From: Voacanga thouarsii
Taxonomy: Eukaryota > Streptophyta > Magnoliopsida > Gentianales > Apocynaceae
DNA: 64,000 bases
NCBI GenBank assembly: GCA_026120185.1
Contig: JANUWF010001059.1
Coordinates: forward strand, 1,719,001 to 1,783,000
Direction of reading: 5' to 3'
Of the stretch, positions 34,584 through 45,733 are shown one piece after another. Within the stretch, counting starts at the first letter, position 1, and every line of letters begins with the position of its first letter. Under the pieces are notes generated by a model, which did no database searches, was not told the origin of the DNA, and saw nothing but the letters and a program-made list of their open reading frames with translations. The position numbers were made by a program, and so were the translations under genes.

Positions 34584-36432
34584 TGTATGCCCTCATAGAT
34601 AAGGTTTCTAATGTAATTTTGGCTTGTATTAATAAAAGTATTATTTTTAGAAATTATTTGTGAAATCTTCTTTATTTTTGTATACAATTTTCATTAGAAA
34701 AGACCCATTGTATTTAAGTAAATGGTTCGTGTGAATAGAGGTCTTTCATAGTAAGGTATGGATCATGGGTTACTTAACACATAAACTATTGTTCTTAACC
34801 GAATGACGAGAACGAGAATCACATCATGGTAAGGTTATTGTGTTATAAATTCTAAATAGGTAATAGCTTATCTTTATCCAATTAGTAGTCTTCTCATTTA
34901 TAACACAAATGTATTTTGAATATGTAGATTTGGACCTGCAGTAGTGGTTTGTAAAAGTACTATATGGTAGAAACTTAGATTACTACCGCTACAACGTGGA
35001 CTTGTACTCTACCATTTGAGTATGAGTTGATGGGAAGTGTATACTTTAATATACTATAGTTGAGGTTCTTCAGTAAAACCAATATTGTATGTTGGGTATA
35101 TGTAACTAATTAGTTAAGACAGAATTATACAAGATAACTTCTACACTATATTGCCCATTGAGGTTGTTCGAATGATCTAATTATCCAGGGTCTTGAGGAC
35201 ACATGACTTAGATTTTTACTTTAGCTCCCCTGGAAAGCGAAAATATTCCAAGAAGTCGTGGATCATTAGACTAGAAGCCTCATGATAGTAGATGTCTTTT
35301 AGAGAGGTGCTAATACACATTTTCCTCTTTAAATACACGACGATATATAGAGAGATATTTTAGTCATTTCAGCAGTAGGTCGGTGACATAGTGAATACAA
35401 CATTGTCTTTGGGGTCAATATTTCCTGATGGTGATATTAGAAACTATTTAAAATGTGAAATACTGCTATTTATATAGCTGGGGTATTTTGGTCATTTTAA
35501 CAGCCAAAGCAATATCTCTTTTTTGTCCTCGGAGTTGCCTATAAGTCCTAATTAATTTTGGGTCGAGGAAATGGTCTCGATTAAAAGAATTTTATTTTAT
35601 TTAGGAAGTCTAATTTATTTTTTGACTATAATAAAATAAAAGAACGAGAGAAATTAAACTAAATTTATTATCTAGTTTACATGGTTAATTAATTATTTTG
35701 GGCCTAAGCCCAGATTGAACAATTAGAAAATTAACCTGGGCCTAAACTAGATAAAACGGCTTAAATAATTATTTTGATTTATTTGGGCTCATTAATTATT
35801 TATTGGGTTAATTTTATAGGCCTGAAAATAAATAATTAATTTTTATTATTTTGGCTCATTGGGTCTAAGAAAAATAATAAAAATGGGCCAATTGCTCGAA
35901 CCAAAAAAAGGTTTTTTTTTTTAATTCACGAAATCAAAAAGTTTAGGCTAAGCTGAACCTCTTCTATTGATAGCTTCCAGGTGTTTTGAAATATCAAAAC
36001 CCCGGTGTTTTGGTTTTCTTTGTGAGTTGTGTGTTTTGTGAGGACAGGGAACACACTCATTTATGGGGGGGAAAAAAATCCCAGAAGCCTTTGTTCTTCT
36101 TCTATTTCTCATATTTATCCTTTTTCTCAGACTTCTTGATTTTGCTAATTAATAGCAAAAGATCAAGAAGTTTTGACCTTCCTCGCCTAAATTGTTTCAC
36201 CAACATTTATTGGGCTATGGAATATTCTAAGAAACAAAGGCTTTGCATTCATGCAAGCAAGACGCAGCTGAAGAATCGCAGGTTTTGATCCAAAGACATC
36301 TTCCAAGCATAAGGAAGTCCTTGTGATTTCATCATCAACTTCGGCACCAAAAACAACATTCAAGCCTAAAGGTATAAAATATTTTTGCTTTCTGCTGCCC
36401 TTTGTGCATTTTTAGTTTTATGGTTTCCAATG
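34584..36432 (+). repeat. Solo LTR inside the copia gag zinc knuckle
   Basis: Starts TGTATGCCCTCAT, a copia-like LTR start. It ends either at 36432 (TTTCCAATG, flanks TGGGT and TGCGT) or at 36420 (flanks TGGGT and TGGTT). Each choice leaves one TSD mismatch. It splits the zinc knuckle of the host gag, with cysteine-bearing sequence on the right and HWRRYC on the left. No coding capacity. Oriented opposite to its host. Confidence 0.72.
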
Positions 36433-37560
36433 TGCGTGCATGTTTTCATTGTTTTCTTACTTCACCATCTTACTTTAATGATGACATGAGCTTTAGGAGT
36501 TGCCTCCTTCTTCTTTACGCCACGTTTAGGCTTAGTGGAAACCTTCTTCTTCTTCTTGAAAACTTTCTTCTTAGAAGAGGAAGATTCTACCAACATAACT
36601 GCATTGATTTCCTTCTACATATAGGATTTTGCAGTCTTCAGAAGATTTATCAGTTCGGGTATAGTGGACTCAATCATGTTCATTTGGCAGTTTATCACAA
36701 ACTGCGAAAAACTACTTTGTAATGATTGCAGAATTAAATCAATACTCAATTTGTTGTCCATTACGAACCTAAAAGACCTAAGCTTCTCAATTAAGCCCAA
36801 CATTTTTAGCCCATGAGTGGCCACAAAAGTACTCTCAACCATTTTAGAAATAAACAATTATTTCGAGATCTCATATCTCTCTATTCTGGCTTGCGCATCA
36901 AATAACTCTTGAAGATGTAAAATAATCGAATAAGCATCTATATGCTCATGCTATTTTTGCAATTTCGGGGTCATTAACGCTAGGATCACATAAGATGCCG
37001 TGTCACTATCCTCTTTGTAGAATTAATTCCAACATTTTTAACGATGTTGTGTTATTATAGTGGACTCAATCATGTTCATTTGGCAGTTTATCACAAACTG
37101 CGAAAAACTACTTTGTAACGATTGCAGAATTAAATAAATACTCAATTCGTTTTCTATTACGAACCTAAAAGACCTAAGCTTCTCAATTAAGCCCAACATT
37201 TTTAGCCCATGAGTGGCCACAAAAGTACTCTCAACTATTTTAAAAATAAACAATTATTTCAAGATTTCATATCTCTCTGTTATGGCTTGCGCATCAAATA
37301 ACTCTCGAAGATGTAAAATAATCGAATAAGCATCTATATGCTCATGCTATTTTTGCAATTTTTGGGTCATTGACGCTAGGATCACATAAGATGCTGTGTC
37401 ACTATCCTCTTTATGCTTCTTGTGGATAGCATGCTCATCAGCATAAGCATCCTAAGCTAGTGGTAGCGGAATATGAGCCTCTAGCATGTAGAGCAACTTT
37501 TTCGACTTGAGAACAATTCTCAAGTTACTATACCAATTCAGAAAATTTTACTTAGTAAGT
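36433..37560 (-). pseudogene. gag: Copia gag (UBN2-like), minus strand, partly duplicated
   Basis: Minus-strand gag. The N-terminal LNWYSNLRIVLKSKKLLYML (near 37520) is followed by the UBN2-type domain (HGLKMLGLIEKLRSF, LSIDLILQSLQSSFSQFV, ELINLLKTAKS), then a Lys-rich tail (SSSSKKKVFKKKKK near 36560) leading to the zinc knuckle. The central part is present twice (36660-37017 and 37056-37413), which breaks the reading frame. Role: nucleocapsid of the copia particle. Confidence 0.82.
36660..37413. repeat. Tandem duplication within copia gag
   Basis: A unit of about 358 bp at 36660-37017 is repeated at 37056-37413 with few differences, separated by 38 bp. Both units cover the same gag codons. 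Confidence 0.9.
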
Positions 37561-39582
37561 TTATTTGTTTCCAAGATGCTACATATGTTAAGGTTGGTGG
37601 ATATGATGTAGATGACCAAGATATAAAGATAGAGAAATTAACAAAATGTGTATGCATATGTAATGCAAATAATAAGGTCTGTAATTAAGCGCATTATTAT
37701 TTCACTAATTTACTCAAACTAATAGCCCTCACTATTGATCCGAGAAAGCTCATTGGAAGATTTCCTAGTGGGCTAGTATTCAAATTCCTTAAGAATGACC
37801 TTAGGTTTGCCCAACAAACTATCCTTAAGTTCAATAGTAGCTATCCAATACCAATTACACCGAATATAGTTACGAGTTCTTTGGGTGATTAATATCTTTT
37901 AATCTTAAAGCTTTAAGCTAACACAATCTTTCCTCTAATTTTCTTTATGCTTGAGTTAGCCTAGCAAAGATAAAGAAATTAGTTAAACTCAACCCATTAA
38001 TTAGGAATTTAATTCCATAGCTTGAACATGCTCAATGTCAAGTAGGCTTGGGGTTAGCCGAACAACCTAGTCTCGAAAAAGAACTCTTTATTCTTGCTAT
38101 ATTAATGGAAGACATTATGTTTAATATTAGTTGAGAGATTTGTTATATTAGTGGTCTCTTGCATTGCAGGCATAATATCAACATATTGGTACATAGCAAA
38201 ATAATAACATGGTTTGGTTCTGGAATTTACTAAATTAATTTTCTTGAGCCACAAAGGAAATTAATTTGATCAATCTTTAAGTGTTCGTGCTTGATATAGG
38301 AAGAAAATCGTACGATTTTCCATTTTGTCTTGACCACCTTCTTTTAGACTTGTAAAAAATTCTAATCCTATCTAACCTATGTAATATAATTACATAAAAT
38401 CTTAATAAAGAAACCTCGAGTTATATTCAAGAAGAGTTAGATGAAAAGAGAAATAACACAAGAAAAATAGAGAAGTCGGGGTATGCTGACCCTATTTAAT
38501 TCAGAACCAAAGCGATAAAATGCATGAACAATTTAGTTGGGTCCATAGTGTATGACCAAACCACCATGCTAACTTCATGCTCAAAGTAAAATTAAACATA
38601 GCATATAATTCAAAAATCACTATTTTGGAAGAATAAAATAAATTATAAAATTAATATTTCAGTAAATATATTAATTTCTAAAATCAAAATTTAGAAATTA
38701 AAATAATATAAAATCTGAAATCAATATTTTAGAAAATATATTAATTTCTAAAATCATTATTTTGAAGATTAACTTCATTAGTCTCAAAACCAATTTTTGG
38801 GAAAACATTGGGTACTTTCTGAAGAGGTAAAATTCTACGGGCCTTAAGGAAAAAGCTATGTTTTTTTTTTTTTAACCCACCAAGCCAGTGAGTGCTTGGT
38901 CCGCGGCTTGGGCATAAAATTGCCCAAGCCACCCGTAGCATGATCGTAGCCCCACGCAGCTATGGCCATTGTAATTTAATTTTTTTTTTAAAAAAAATAG
39001 CTGCTATAGCTTACACTAATCTAGCCTGGCTTGGGTTTTATTTGTGCCTAAGCCATGGCTGGCTTTCAAAAAGCTGTTGCCGGCTTAGCACCAAATCTTT
39101 TTTTTTTTTTCTTTCCAGAAACAATTTATGAAGCTTTCTTCTTCAACCTTCTGCGGCAACTTCAGAGAACACTTCTCTAAGTAAATTCCATCTTTGTTAT
39201 GTTCTTAGAATTCATATGAAAAGATATTCTATTTACAGAAAACAAAACCAACACAGATGGAGACAAGCATAACACAAAAATAAATCTCTATACAAAATGC
39301 AACATGTTCAGAAAATAAATTTTCTTTCTCATGAAAAACCAAAACACAATTAATCTGGTTTTCAAAATAGTTGCTATAACCTTTATAGAGACAGTATGCG
39401 TTGCATCCAGAACCTACAATAACCATTTTATAGAAACCCAATGCATTCAAAAAATAAACCAGAATGAAAGGAAAAACTCAAACAGAGATTTCAAATAACT
39501 ATGAAACTGCTTTCATAGAAATACAGAGAAAAACATGAAACAATTTTATAAGAAACAAAGATCCATAAACTACCTATATGGA
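37561..39582 (-). other. Leader of the minus-strand copia element
   Basis: About 2 kb of noncoding, stop-filled sequence between PBS and gag, much longer than usual for copia. It includes T-rich runs (38863-38875, 39100-39110) flanking a GC-richer segment with a hairpin (38905-38930), perhaps a further small insertion. No gene seen. Confidence 0.55.
38905..38930. repeat. Short perfect inverted repeat
   Basis: GGCTTGGGCA (38905-38914), loop TAAAAT, TGCCCAAGCC (38921-38930). It is unusual in the AT-rich surroundings. Function unknown. Confidence 0.85.
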
Positions 39583-39595
39583 GGCTCTGATACCA
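39583..39595 (-). other. Primer-binding site of the minus-strand copia element
   Basis: The minus strand reads TGGTATCAGAGCC directly after the LTR end, the classical initiator-Met tRNA PBS. Confidence 0.88.
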
Positions 39596-39596
39596 C

Positions 39597-40566
39597 TGTT
39601 AGCAACTCATTCATGTAATCAGATTACACGGCGGATAAAAACCCGAGAAACTACTTAACGAATCACTTATATGCGATTACAGATCAAATAATAAGGTAAG
39701 AGAATATACCTTTTTGGTGTCGGCTCTATTAATTAAAATTTTCTTCTCGTGATTGACAGGCACGATCCAACAACTCAATCGAAAAATAATTTTCTTCCTA
39801 TTATTCAATCAAAGCCACTGCAAACAAAAGGCAGTTTTGCCTCCAATAGAATCCACACGAGGAAAGAAATAAAGAATTTCCTAACTCTAGTGCTAGCAAG
39901 GAATATAAGGCGGCTAGGGTATATGAGAAGAAGAAGAAGTTCACAGAAGAAACGGCTTCTCTGTATGTATTTTCTCGTGATTGGAAAAACACGCACTAGG
40001 AACCCTGTGGCATATATCAATATATATGCATGCGTGTTTCCTAATTTTGAAAGGAAAAAAAAAAAAACTTTCTTTATTCCAATTAGAACCCATATGTTCT
40101 TATAATTGTCATCTGGCCCTTGAATTATAACTAATTATAATTTGACCACAATAACTCTTCTTCTCACAATTAACCTTGTAATGCTATCAAATAACATATT
40201 GAGTTCTTAATCCTCTATTGTATATAACCTATTAGGCTTCTTGGTCTATTGGTAACGAAATATGAATTAATCCAAACATCTTTAAGATTAACAATTCATA
40301 ATAATTAGAATTAACTTATTAATTCTAATTAAGATTGATTTATTAATTTTCTAATTGATAAATTCATCTTTAGCAGATCATGAGTAGCACCTAGTAGTAC
40401 ATTATGACCACCCAAAAGTCCAGAAAGTTAAGTGACTTGACATGAACCCTTCAATAGTAAACATCAATACAATAAACTCCTTTCACCATACAATATCTCA
40501 TTTGCTCTAGAGTATGGAATTAGTGCCAATTTCCTCCAAAAAATTAATTAATTCTAGCCTGAATAT
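39597..40566 (-). repeat. 5' LTR fragment of the minus-strand copia element
   Basis: The minus-strand end is GAGTTGCTAACA at 39597. Homology to the second half of the solo LTR at 55558-57316 is plain, for example the word TTAAGTGACTTGACATGAAC against its counterpart near 56420. It stops at 40566, where an unrelated LTR begins with TGATAGGGG. Confidence 0.8.
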
Positions 40567-41760
40567 TGATAGGGGCTAAAATCATCACTATTTTTCTTGT
40601 TATTTGAGGTTAATTTGAGATACTTTTGTTGTAATAACTAGGAATATTCCTTCCTATTTGATATTTTGCTTCTAAAAAGTGTTCATGACAAATTTGTACA
40701 GATTTAAGTATATTTCGAGGAAAAAGCGAAAGATTCCAGATTAGACTCGGCGCCATGAACAATTAAGGCACCAGGTGCCAGGTCTATTCTGGAAAAGTAA
40801 CAATTTTAAGGAGAAACAGATTGGACCTAGTGCCAGATAGGTCGAATGGACCTGAACCAGGTCCATTCTGATCAGTGTCGGAGAATTTTCCTTTTCCAAG
40901 CAGAATTTGGCAATTTCAGTTTGATTCTTTTGGGAACTCTTTCAACCATGGAAAAGGACTCTTATACACACTTTTTGGCAATTAGATCACCTATACATAT
41001 AAGAGAATAACATCTCTGAGTCAATTTTCACATTTGGGATTTGCAAACCCATAGGAAACTAAACTCCTATAGAAACACTAAGATTTAGGAGGATCAAATG
41101 AGAATTCTTGAAAAAGAAGAAGAGGTAGCTCAAGAAAGTTTCAAGAAAGAAGAAGAATGCTTACAAGTCTATAAGTGGTTTCTTTTTCTCTTCTTTGTAA
41201 TTTATTGATAATTTGAGTTTTAATTATTTTAATTGTATTTAGAGTATGTTTTTGGATTTATGACTTTGTAATGATTTTAGTTATTTGATCAATTGATTAC
41301 TATATTTGGTATTTGATTATTTGTTATCATTCGTTATTGATGTGTTTTCTTCTAATTGACTTGGGAAATGATGTTAGAAGTTTATTGATTTGATTTTGTA
41401 TTTGTTAAATCTAATGGACTTGGAAAACGAAATTAAGATTAAAGAACTTAGGTGATCAACGATTAGTTGATTTCACCTCGAGCAAAGGGTCATTGGCTAA
41501 TTCCATGTTTATGATGTATGAGTTTAATGCATCTTTTGGCTATTTTAGTTCGATTGAGAAATCTTCTAAATTAATCAAGAGATAGTGATTCCAAAGATTA
41601 GGATAGATGTGGATTCTATTTAATTGAATTCATGACTTAGGAAACAATTGAATCTTAAGTTCCTTCGTGGTGCTAAGATAATAATTAATTATGATAAGTG
41701 CTAATCAATCATTACTTTGTCTTTGAGGATTTCTATCCATTTACATGTCTTTTCTCTTTA
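40567..41760 (+). repeat. Truncated Tat-like LTR, plus strand
   Basis: Starts TGATAGGGGCTAAAATC, the same as the minus-strand LTRs beginning at 45320 and 45129, and shares their internal order (AATAACTAGG, ATATTCCTTCC, palindromes). It has palindromes at 40767-40779 and 40848-40864. Similarity fades after about 41740 without the family's end (ACGCATCA), so the 3' end is lost. A short open frame inside is not convincing. Confidence 0.72.
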
Positions 41761-41826
41761 TTCTTACTCCTTGATAATGCTTGTGACTTGTCTTGTGTGA
41801 ATTTTTTGCTTCCACTTGAGGATTGT

Positions 41827-41958
41827 TTGCACTGTTAGAGCATCACTTTTCTTCTTGAGCAATGCATGCCCTCTTGTTGCACCAACAAGACATACCTTCA
41901 TTACTCCAAGCATAGTAACAGTAGGAACAACATTTAAACGCTGGCTTTGCCTAGACAT
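41827..41958 (-). pseudogene. V-type ATPase subunit D, N-terminal fragment
   Basis: The minus strand encodes 44 codons matching the start of plant V-ATPase subunit D (stator/rotor stalk subunit of the vacuolar proton pump): M-S-R-Q-S-Q, RLNVVPTVTMLGVMK, then GATRGHALLKKKSDALTVQ. Subunit D is normally about 260 residues; here only the first 44 remain. Homology stops after the V-Q, and the frame runs on into unrelated codons to a stop at 41764. Two changes versus the usual family sequence are seen (K-V-C-L for K-A-R-L). No intron, promoter or remaining exon is seen in the window. The identification is from remembered family sequence, but the match is long and specific. Confidence 0.85.
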
Positions 41959-42288
41959 GCTGTCAAGTTTCTTAGCTGAAGAGCATACAAGTTGAAGTTG
42001 GTTAAAAATGAGTAAAATGTGTTGATTAATAACCATCACCAATTCCGACTGTGAGATTGTTACCCTTTAAAAAAAAATTAAAGCAAGCAATGCAATCAAA
42101 TTCTAATGCTAAAATCCAAAGCTTACAAAACTCAGAATGAACATATGCAGAGTGAAATATATATCTCCAAAGTTTAGCTGCTTTAGACAGTCTACATGTA
42201 TTCCATGTATTAAAAAATAATGCAATAAATTTTAATACTCTAACAATTGTTTGATTTCCAAATTGTTTGCATCCACTTGAGGTCTTAC
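41959..42288. other. Unassigned sequence upstream of the V-ATPase D fragment
   Basis: AT-rich, no convincing gene. On the minus strand it would be the 5' leader of the V-ATPase D fragment. A word resembling TTGCATCCACTTGAGG occurs on both sides of the fragment (about 41811 and 42267). It ends with CTTAC, presumably the left target site of the element starting at 42289. Confidence 0.4.
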
Positions 42289-45200
42289 TGATGCGTAAAT
42301 TTTTAATATATAAAATCATCCATTTTAAATCCATCCCTTAATCAATTTTTAATTAAAACATTAATCCCAAAATACATGTGAGCAAGTATACTCAATACAA
42401 GCATAGTACAGGAAATTAACGAGTATCAATCCTCAAAGGAATAAGTACATACTAATCATTTTTCTTTCATTGTTTAACCGACCCAAATAAAGTGATAAAA
42501 TAATAAAAAATAAAAATAAAAGAAACATATACAACTCAAGGATGTAAGTTTATGTAATTTAGACAAGTATCCAAGAAAATATAACAATGGATCATAATCA
42601 ATTATTATCCTGGTCTCATGAAGGATTTAATATAGACCCATTTTGTTTGCAATCCATGGAATCACTACCTCCTAGTTAAATTAGTGAATATATTCTATCT
42701 CGACTAACTTATCCAAAAGATGCATTAAAATCAATCTTCAATAAACCCCTATATTCTAGGCGATTTAAAACATGAAATTATGCAATGAATCCATATTATA
42801 ATAATCATCAACTAACTTTTGATTACCAATGTTCTAAACAATTAACCCCCCTTTTCAATAAAGTTAAGAGATAACAAATATGAAATTAATTAATTTAAGC
42901 CAGTACTAACCCATTTTTCAAGTAAGTTAACAAAATCTAATCAACTAACTCCGTAAGGAAAACAAGTAATCAAATACTAAGAACAACAATCAAATGATCA
43001 AGTAGTTAAATTGATGCATAAATCATGAATCCCAAAATATTGCTAAATTACAATGAAAAATTGAATACATATTGCTAAGGAAAAAAATACAAAGAGAAAA
43101 GAAAGCACTTATAGACAAGCCTTTTTCTTCTTCCCTAAAGACTCCCTTTGAACAATCCTCTTTAGCTTGGGTGAATTCCTCCTTTAATGAGAAAATCAGA
43201 ATTTCTATTCTTTAATTCACCTCTCTTAGTTGTATATATCCCAAACCCTTATGTTTTCTTGTTCTTTTATAGGCCTCTTAGATGCCTATTTCATGGCCGA
43301 GGAAGTCTTGGCCGAGTAGGAATAGGAAAATACCAAAATCCTTTGATAAGCCCTAATTTCACGTACAGAAATTTTGCCTCCAGAATCTACCTGGCGCTAG
43401 GTACATTCTATTCTTTCTCTGTTTTGCTCTGTTTTTGGCCGTCTTTTCCTTAGCAAGCAAAATGGACCCAGCGCCAAGTACACTTGCCAGACCTGGCACT
43501 AGGTCTATTCTGGAAAAATCCCTAAAGCTCGTTCTATCTCCGCTGCTGGACAGATTGGACCCGGTGCCAGGTCCACTGGCTGGGCCTGGTGATGTGTTCG
43601 AATTTGGGTATAAAAATCATATAAAAATAATCACGTTCCCAATCAAGTTAAATTAAAATATTAACCCCAAAATACACATATGAGCAAGCGTAGTCATCAT
43701 TAAGCATAGCATAGGGTTTAAAACGAGTGTCGATCCTCAAGGAACAAGTATGCCTTAATCACTTTTCTTTCATTGTGTAACCGACTCAATAAAGGGAAAA
43801 AGAATAACAAAGGAAAAATAAAATAAAATAAAGTAAAAGAGTATATACAGGTCAATGATGGAGAATTATGTAACTCAAACCATTATTTTGACAACCATGA
43901 TCAGTACCCAATCATTGTCATAACTAATCATTCTTTTAGCATCATGAAGGATTAAGATAGATTCACTTCTTTTTCAATCCATGAAATCACTATCTTCCCG
44001 ACAAATTAGCATCACATATTCTGTCTCAACTAATTCACCCAAAAGATGCATTAAACACAATCCTTGATTAAATTTCCATATTCTGGCAAACTCAAAAAAT
44101 GAAATTAACCAATGAATCCATATTCTGGTAGACATCAATTAACCTTTAATTACCCAATTCTTAGTAATTAACCTCCTTTTCAAGCAAGTTAATAGACAAC
44201 AAATATGAAATTAATGAATTGAGACCACTATCACCTCTTTTTCAAGTAAGTTAATAGAAAGAAACAACAAATTAATCTCGTAATCAGTATAAGTAATTAA
44301 ATACCAGGAATAACAATCAATTAATTAAAAGATCAAAGTAACTCTAAAAATCATGAATACCTAAAACAATATCAAATTATAATAAAACAATTAATACATC
44401 ATTGTTCAAGAAAAGAAAACAAAGTTAAAAGAAAGCACTCATAGACAAGCCTCATTCTTCCTCCATCGTAGACCCTCTTGTACAATCCTCCTTGATTTAA
44501 TGAATTCCTCCTTGATTTTGAGTGATTTGTGTTTTGATTTGTGAATTCATTGTTTAATCTTGTGTTTTCCCTCTATTTATAGACTTTAAAAGTACCTAAA
44601 TTCATCCCTCTAGGCTTTCTGGCCAAATAAAAGTAGGAAAGTACTAAAACTCTGGAAATTGCCAAAAATACGCATGAAAATTGAGGCACCACCTCAGTAC
44701 CAGTGCACAGCCGACACCACCTGTCCTGCCTAAGGTCAGCGCTGGTTGTGGTCTATTTCTCCATCCGTTCATCAATTTTTCTTGATTTTTGTGCCAACTC
44801 TTCCAAATTGTAGTTGGCGCCGCTTTTAGCCTCCTAGCCGGTGCCGGTTCGGTTATGTTCCATTCTGTTTTTATCGATTTTTTATCGTCTCAAAATACAT
44901 GCCAACAGCACGTGACTGGCACCAGTTCTCTTATCTTGGCCGGCGTCGTCTCTATTATGTTTAGTGACGTTTTTGCCTTATTTTACCCTTAAAATCTGAA
45001 ATAATGCACAAAATACCTTTCCAATGGTAAAATCTCAAATATGAAGGAATATGACCAGTTATTGAACAAAATGTATCACAAAATGACCTCAAATAACTTG
45101 GAAATATATGACTAATTTAGGCCCTATCACCTGGCGCCAGGTACATTCTAGTTCTGCGTACTTTTTGCTCGATTTTTACTTAAATTTGCACATATTCGCC

Positions 45201-45320
45201 AAACACTCCTTGTACAAGTAAAATGTCAAATAGGAAGGAATATGCCTAGTTATTACAACAAATGTATCTTAAAACAGTCTCAAATAACTAAGAAAAGAAT
45301 GGTGATTTTAACCCCTATCA
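42289..45320 (-). repeat. 3' LTR of the Tat-like element, split by another LTR
   Basis: The minus strand starts TGATAGGGGTTAAAATC at 45320 and ends TTTACGCATCA at 42289, like the 5' LTR copy at 63883. Own sequence is 42289-43589 plus 45135-45320 (about 1,487 bp). A TATA-like TATAAAAG on the minus strand lies at 43271-43264. The insertion fell inside the 12-bp palindrome CCTGGCGCCAGG. Confidence 0.85.
43590..45129 (-). repeat. Related solo LTR inserted in the Tat-like LTR
   Basis: 1,540 bp, TSD CCTGG (43585-43589, 45130-45134). The minus strand starts TGATAGGGCCTAAATTAG and ends TCGAACACATCA. It is homologous to the surrounding LTR but diverged, so it is a relative inserted into its own kind. 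A TATA-like minus-strand TATAAATAG is at 44581-44573. Palindromes occur at 44837-44848 and 44915-44926. Confidence 0.88.
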
Positions 45321-45333
45321 CATACCCCCACAC
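45321..45333 (-). other. Polypurine tract of the Tat-like element
   Basis: The minus strand reads GTGTGGGGGTATG immediately before the LTR start. Confidence 0.8.
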
Positions 45334-45425
45334 TTGAGGATTTGCTTGTCCTTAAGCAAAACACTTTTATCCAAGAAAAATTATTAAGACAACACAAGGT
45401 TTTCTTCTCATTCTAAAGGTTTCTC
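45334..45425 (-). other. 3' interior of the Tat-like element
   Basis: Noncoding. The minus strand contains the Tat-type phrase CTTAAGGACAAGCAAATCC. It continues at 49972 once the solo LTR and one TTCTC copy are removed. Confidence 0.7.
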
Positions 45426-45676
45426 TGTGAAACCCCAGCCAAAACCAACCTTAGAGTAAGGGTGTTGGGATGCATATCATATTTTATTGCACGTTTAAAT
45501 ATATTTTTATATGATTTTATGTGCATTGAATTTATGTTTTATAGTCTAGAGGGCTTGATTATGATTATTGAGTGAGAAGGGCAAAATGGTAATTTTTGCC
45601 CGAGGTGAAAATAAGGAGATAGCTTGTGGATTGAATAGGAAATAATTTTTCTAGTAGAAATAGCAACAAGAGTTGT

Positions 45677-45733
45677 TGTGGTGTAGTGGTTAGAGCTTTG
45701 GAATTAATTCTTGAGGTCTTGGGTTCAAAGTCC
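45677..45733 (+). promoter_or_regulatory. tRNA-like A/B-box segment in the solo LTR
   Basis: Same segment as at 811-867: TAGTGGTTAGAGC in the A-box place and GGGTTCAAAGTCC in the B-box place, with an A-to-G change in the latter relative to 811-867. Activity unknown. Confidence 0.45.

Larger units (their letters stand above)
29414..40566 (-). mobile_element. Minus-strand Ty1/copia element, truncated and nested
   Basis: On the minus strand it reads 5' LTR fragment (40566-39597), Met-type PBS, long leader, gag, protease, integrase, RT, RNase H, PPT, 3' LTR fragment (29848-29414). Integrase before RT is diagnostic of Ty1/copia. Both LTRs are incomplete and keep different parts of the LTR seen complete at 55558-57316: the 3' fragment has about the first 435 bp, the 5' fragment about the last 970 bp. 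Two solo LTRs interrupt it (30693-32200 and 34584 to about 36432). Many stops make it inactive. Confidence 0.88.

Noticed and set aside
34584..36420. Alternative right end of the solo LTR at 36420
   Set aside because: It gives flanks TGGGT/TGGTT with one mismatch, equal to the chosen end (TGGGT/TGCGT). I kept 36432 because a CCAAxx-type end is more usual for copia LTRs, but the choice is not secure.
38905..38930. Rho-independent terminator
   Set aside because: The hairpin shape fits, but this is plant nuclear DNA inside a retrotransposon, where that mechanism does not apply.
39229..39450. Minus-strand 73-codon frame in the copia leader
   Set aside because: Lies between PBS and gag with no motif and is likely leader RNA.
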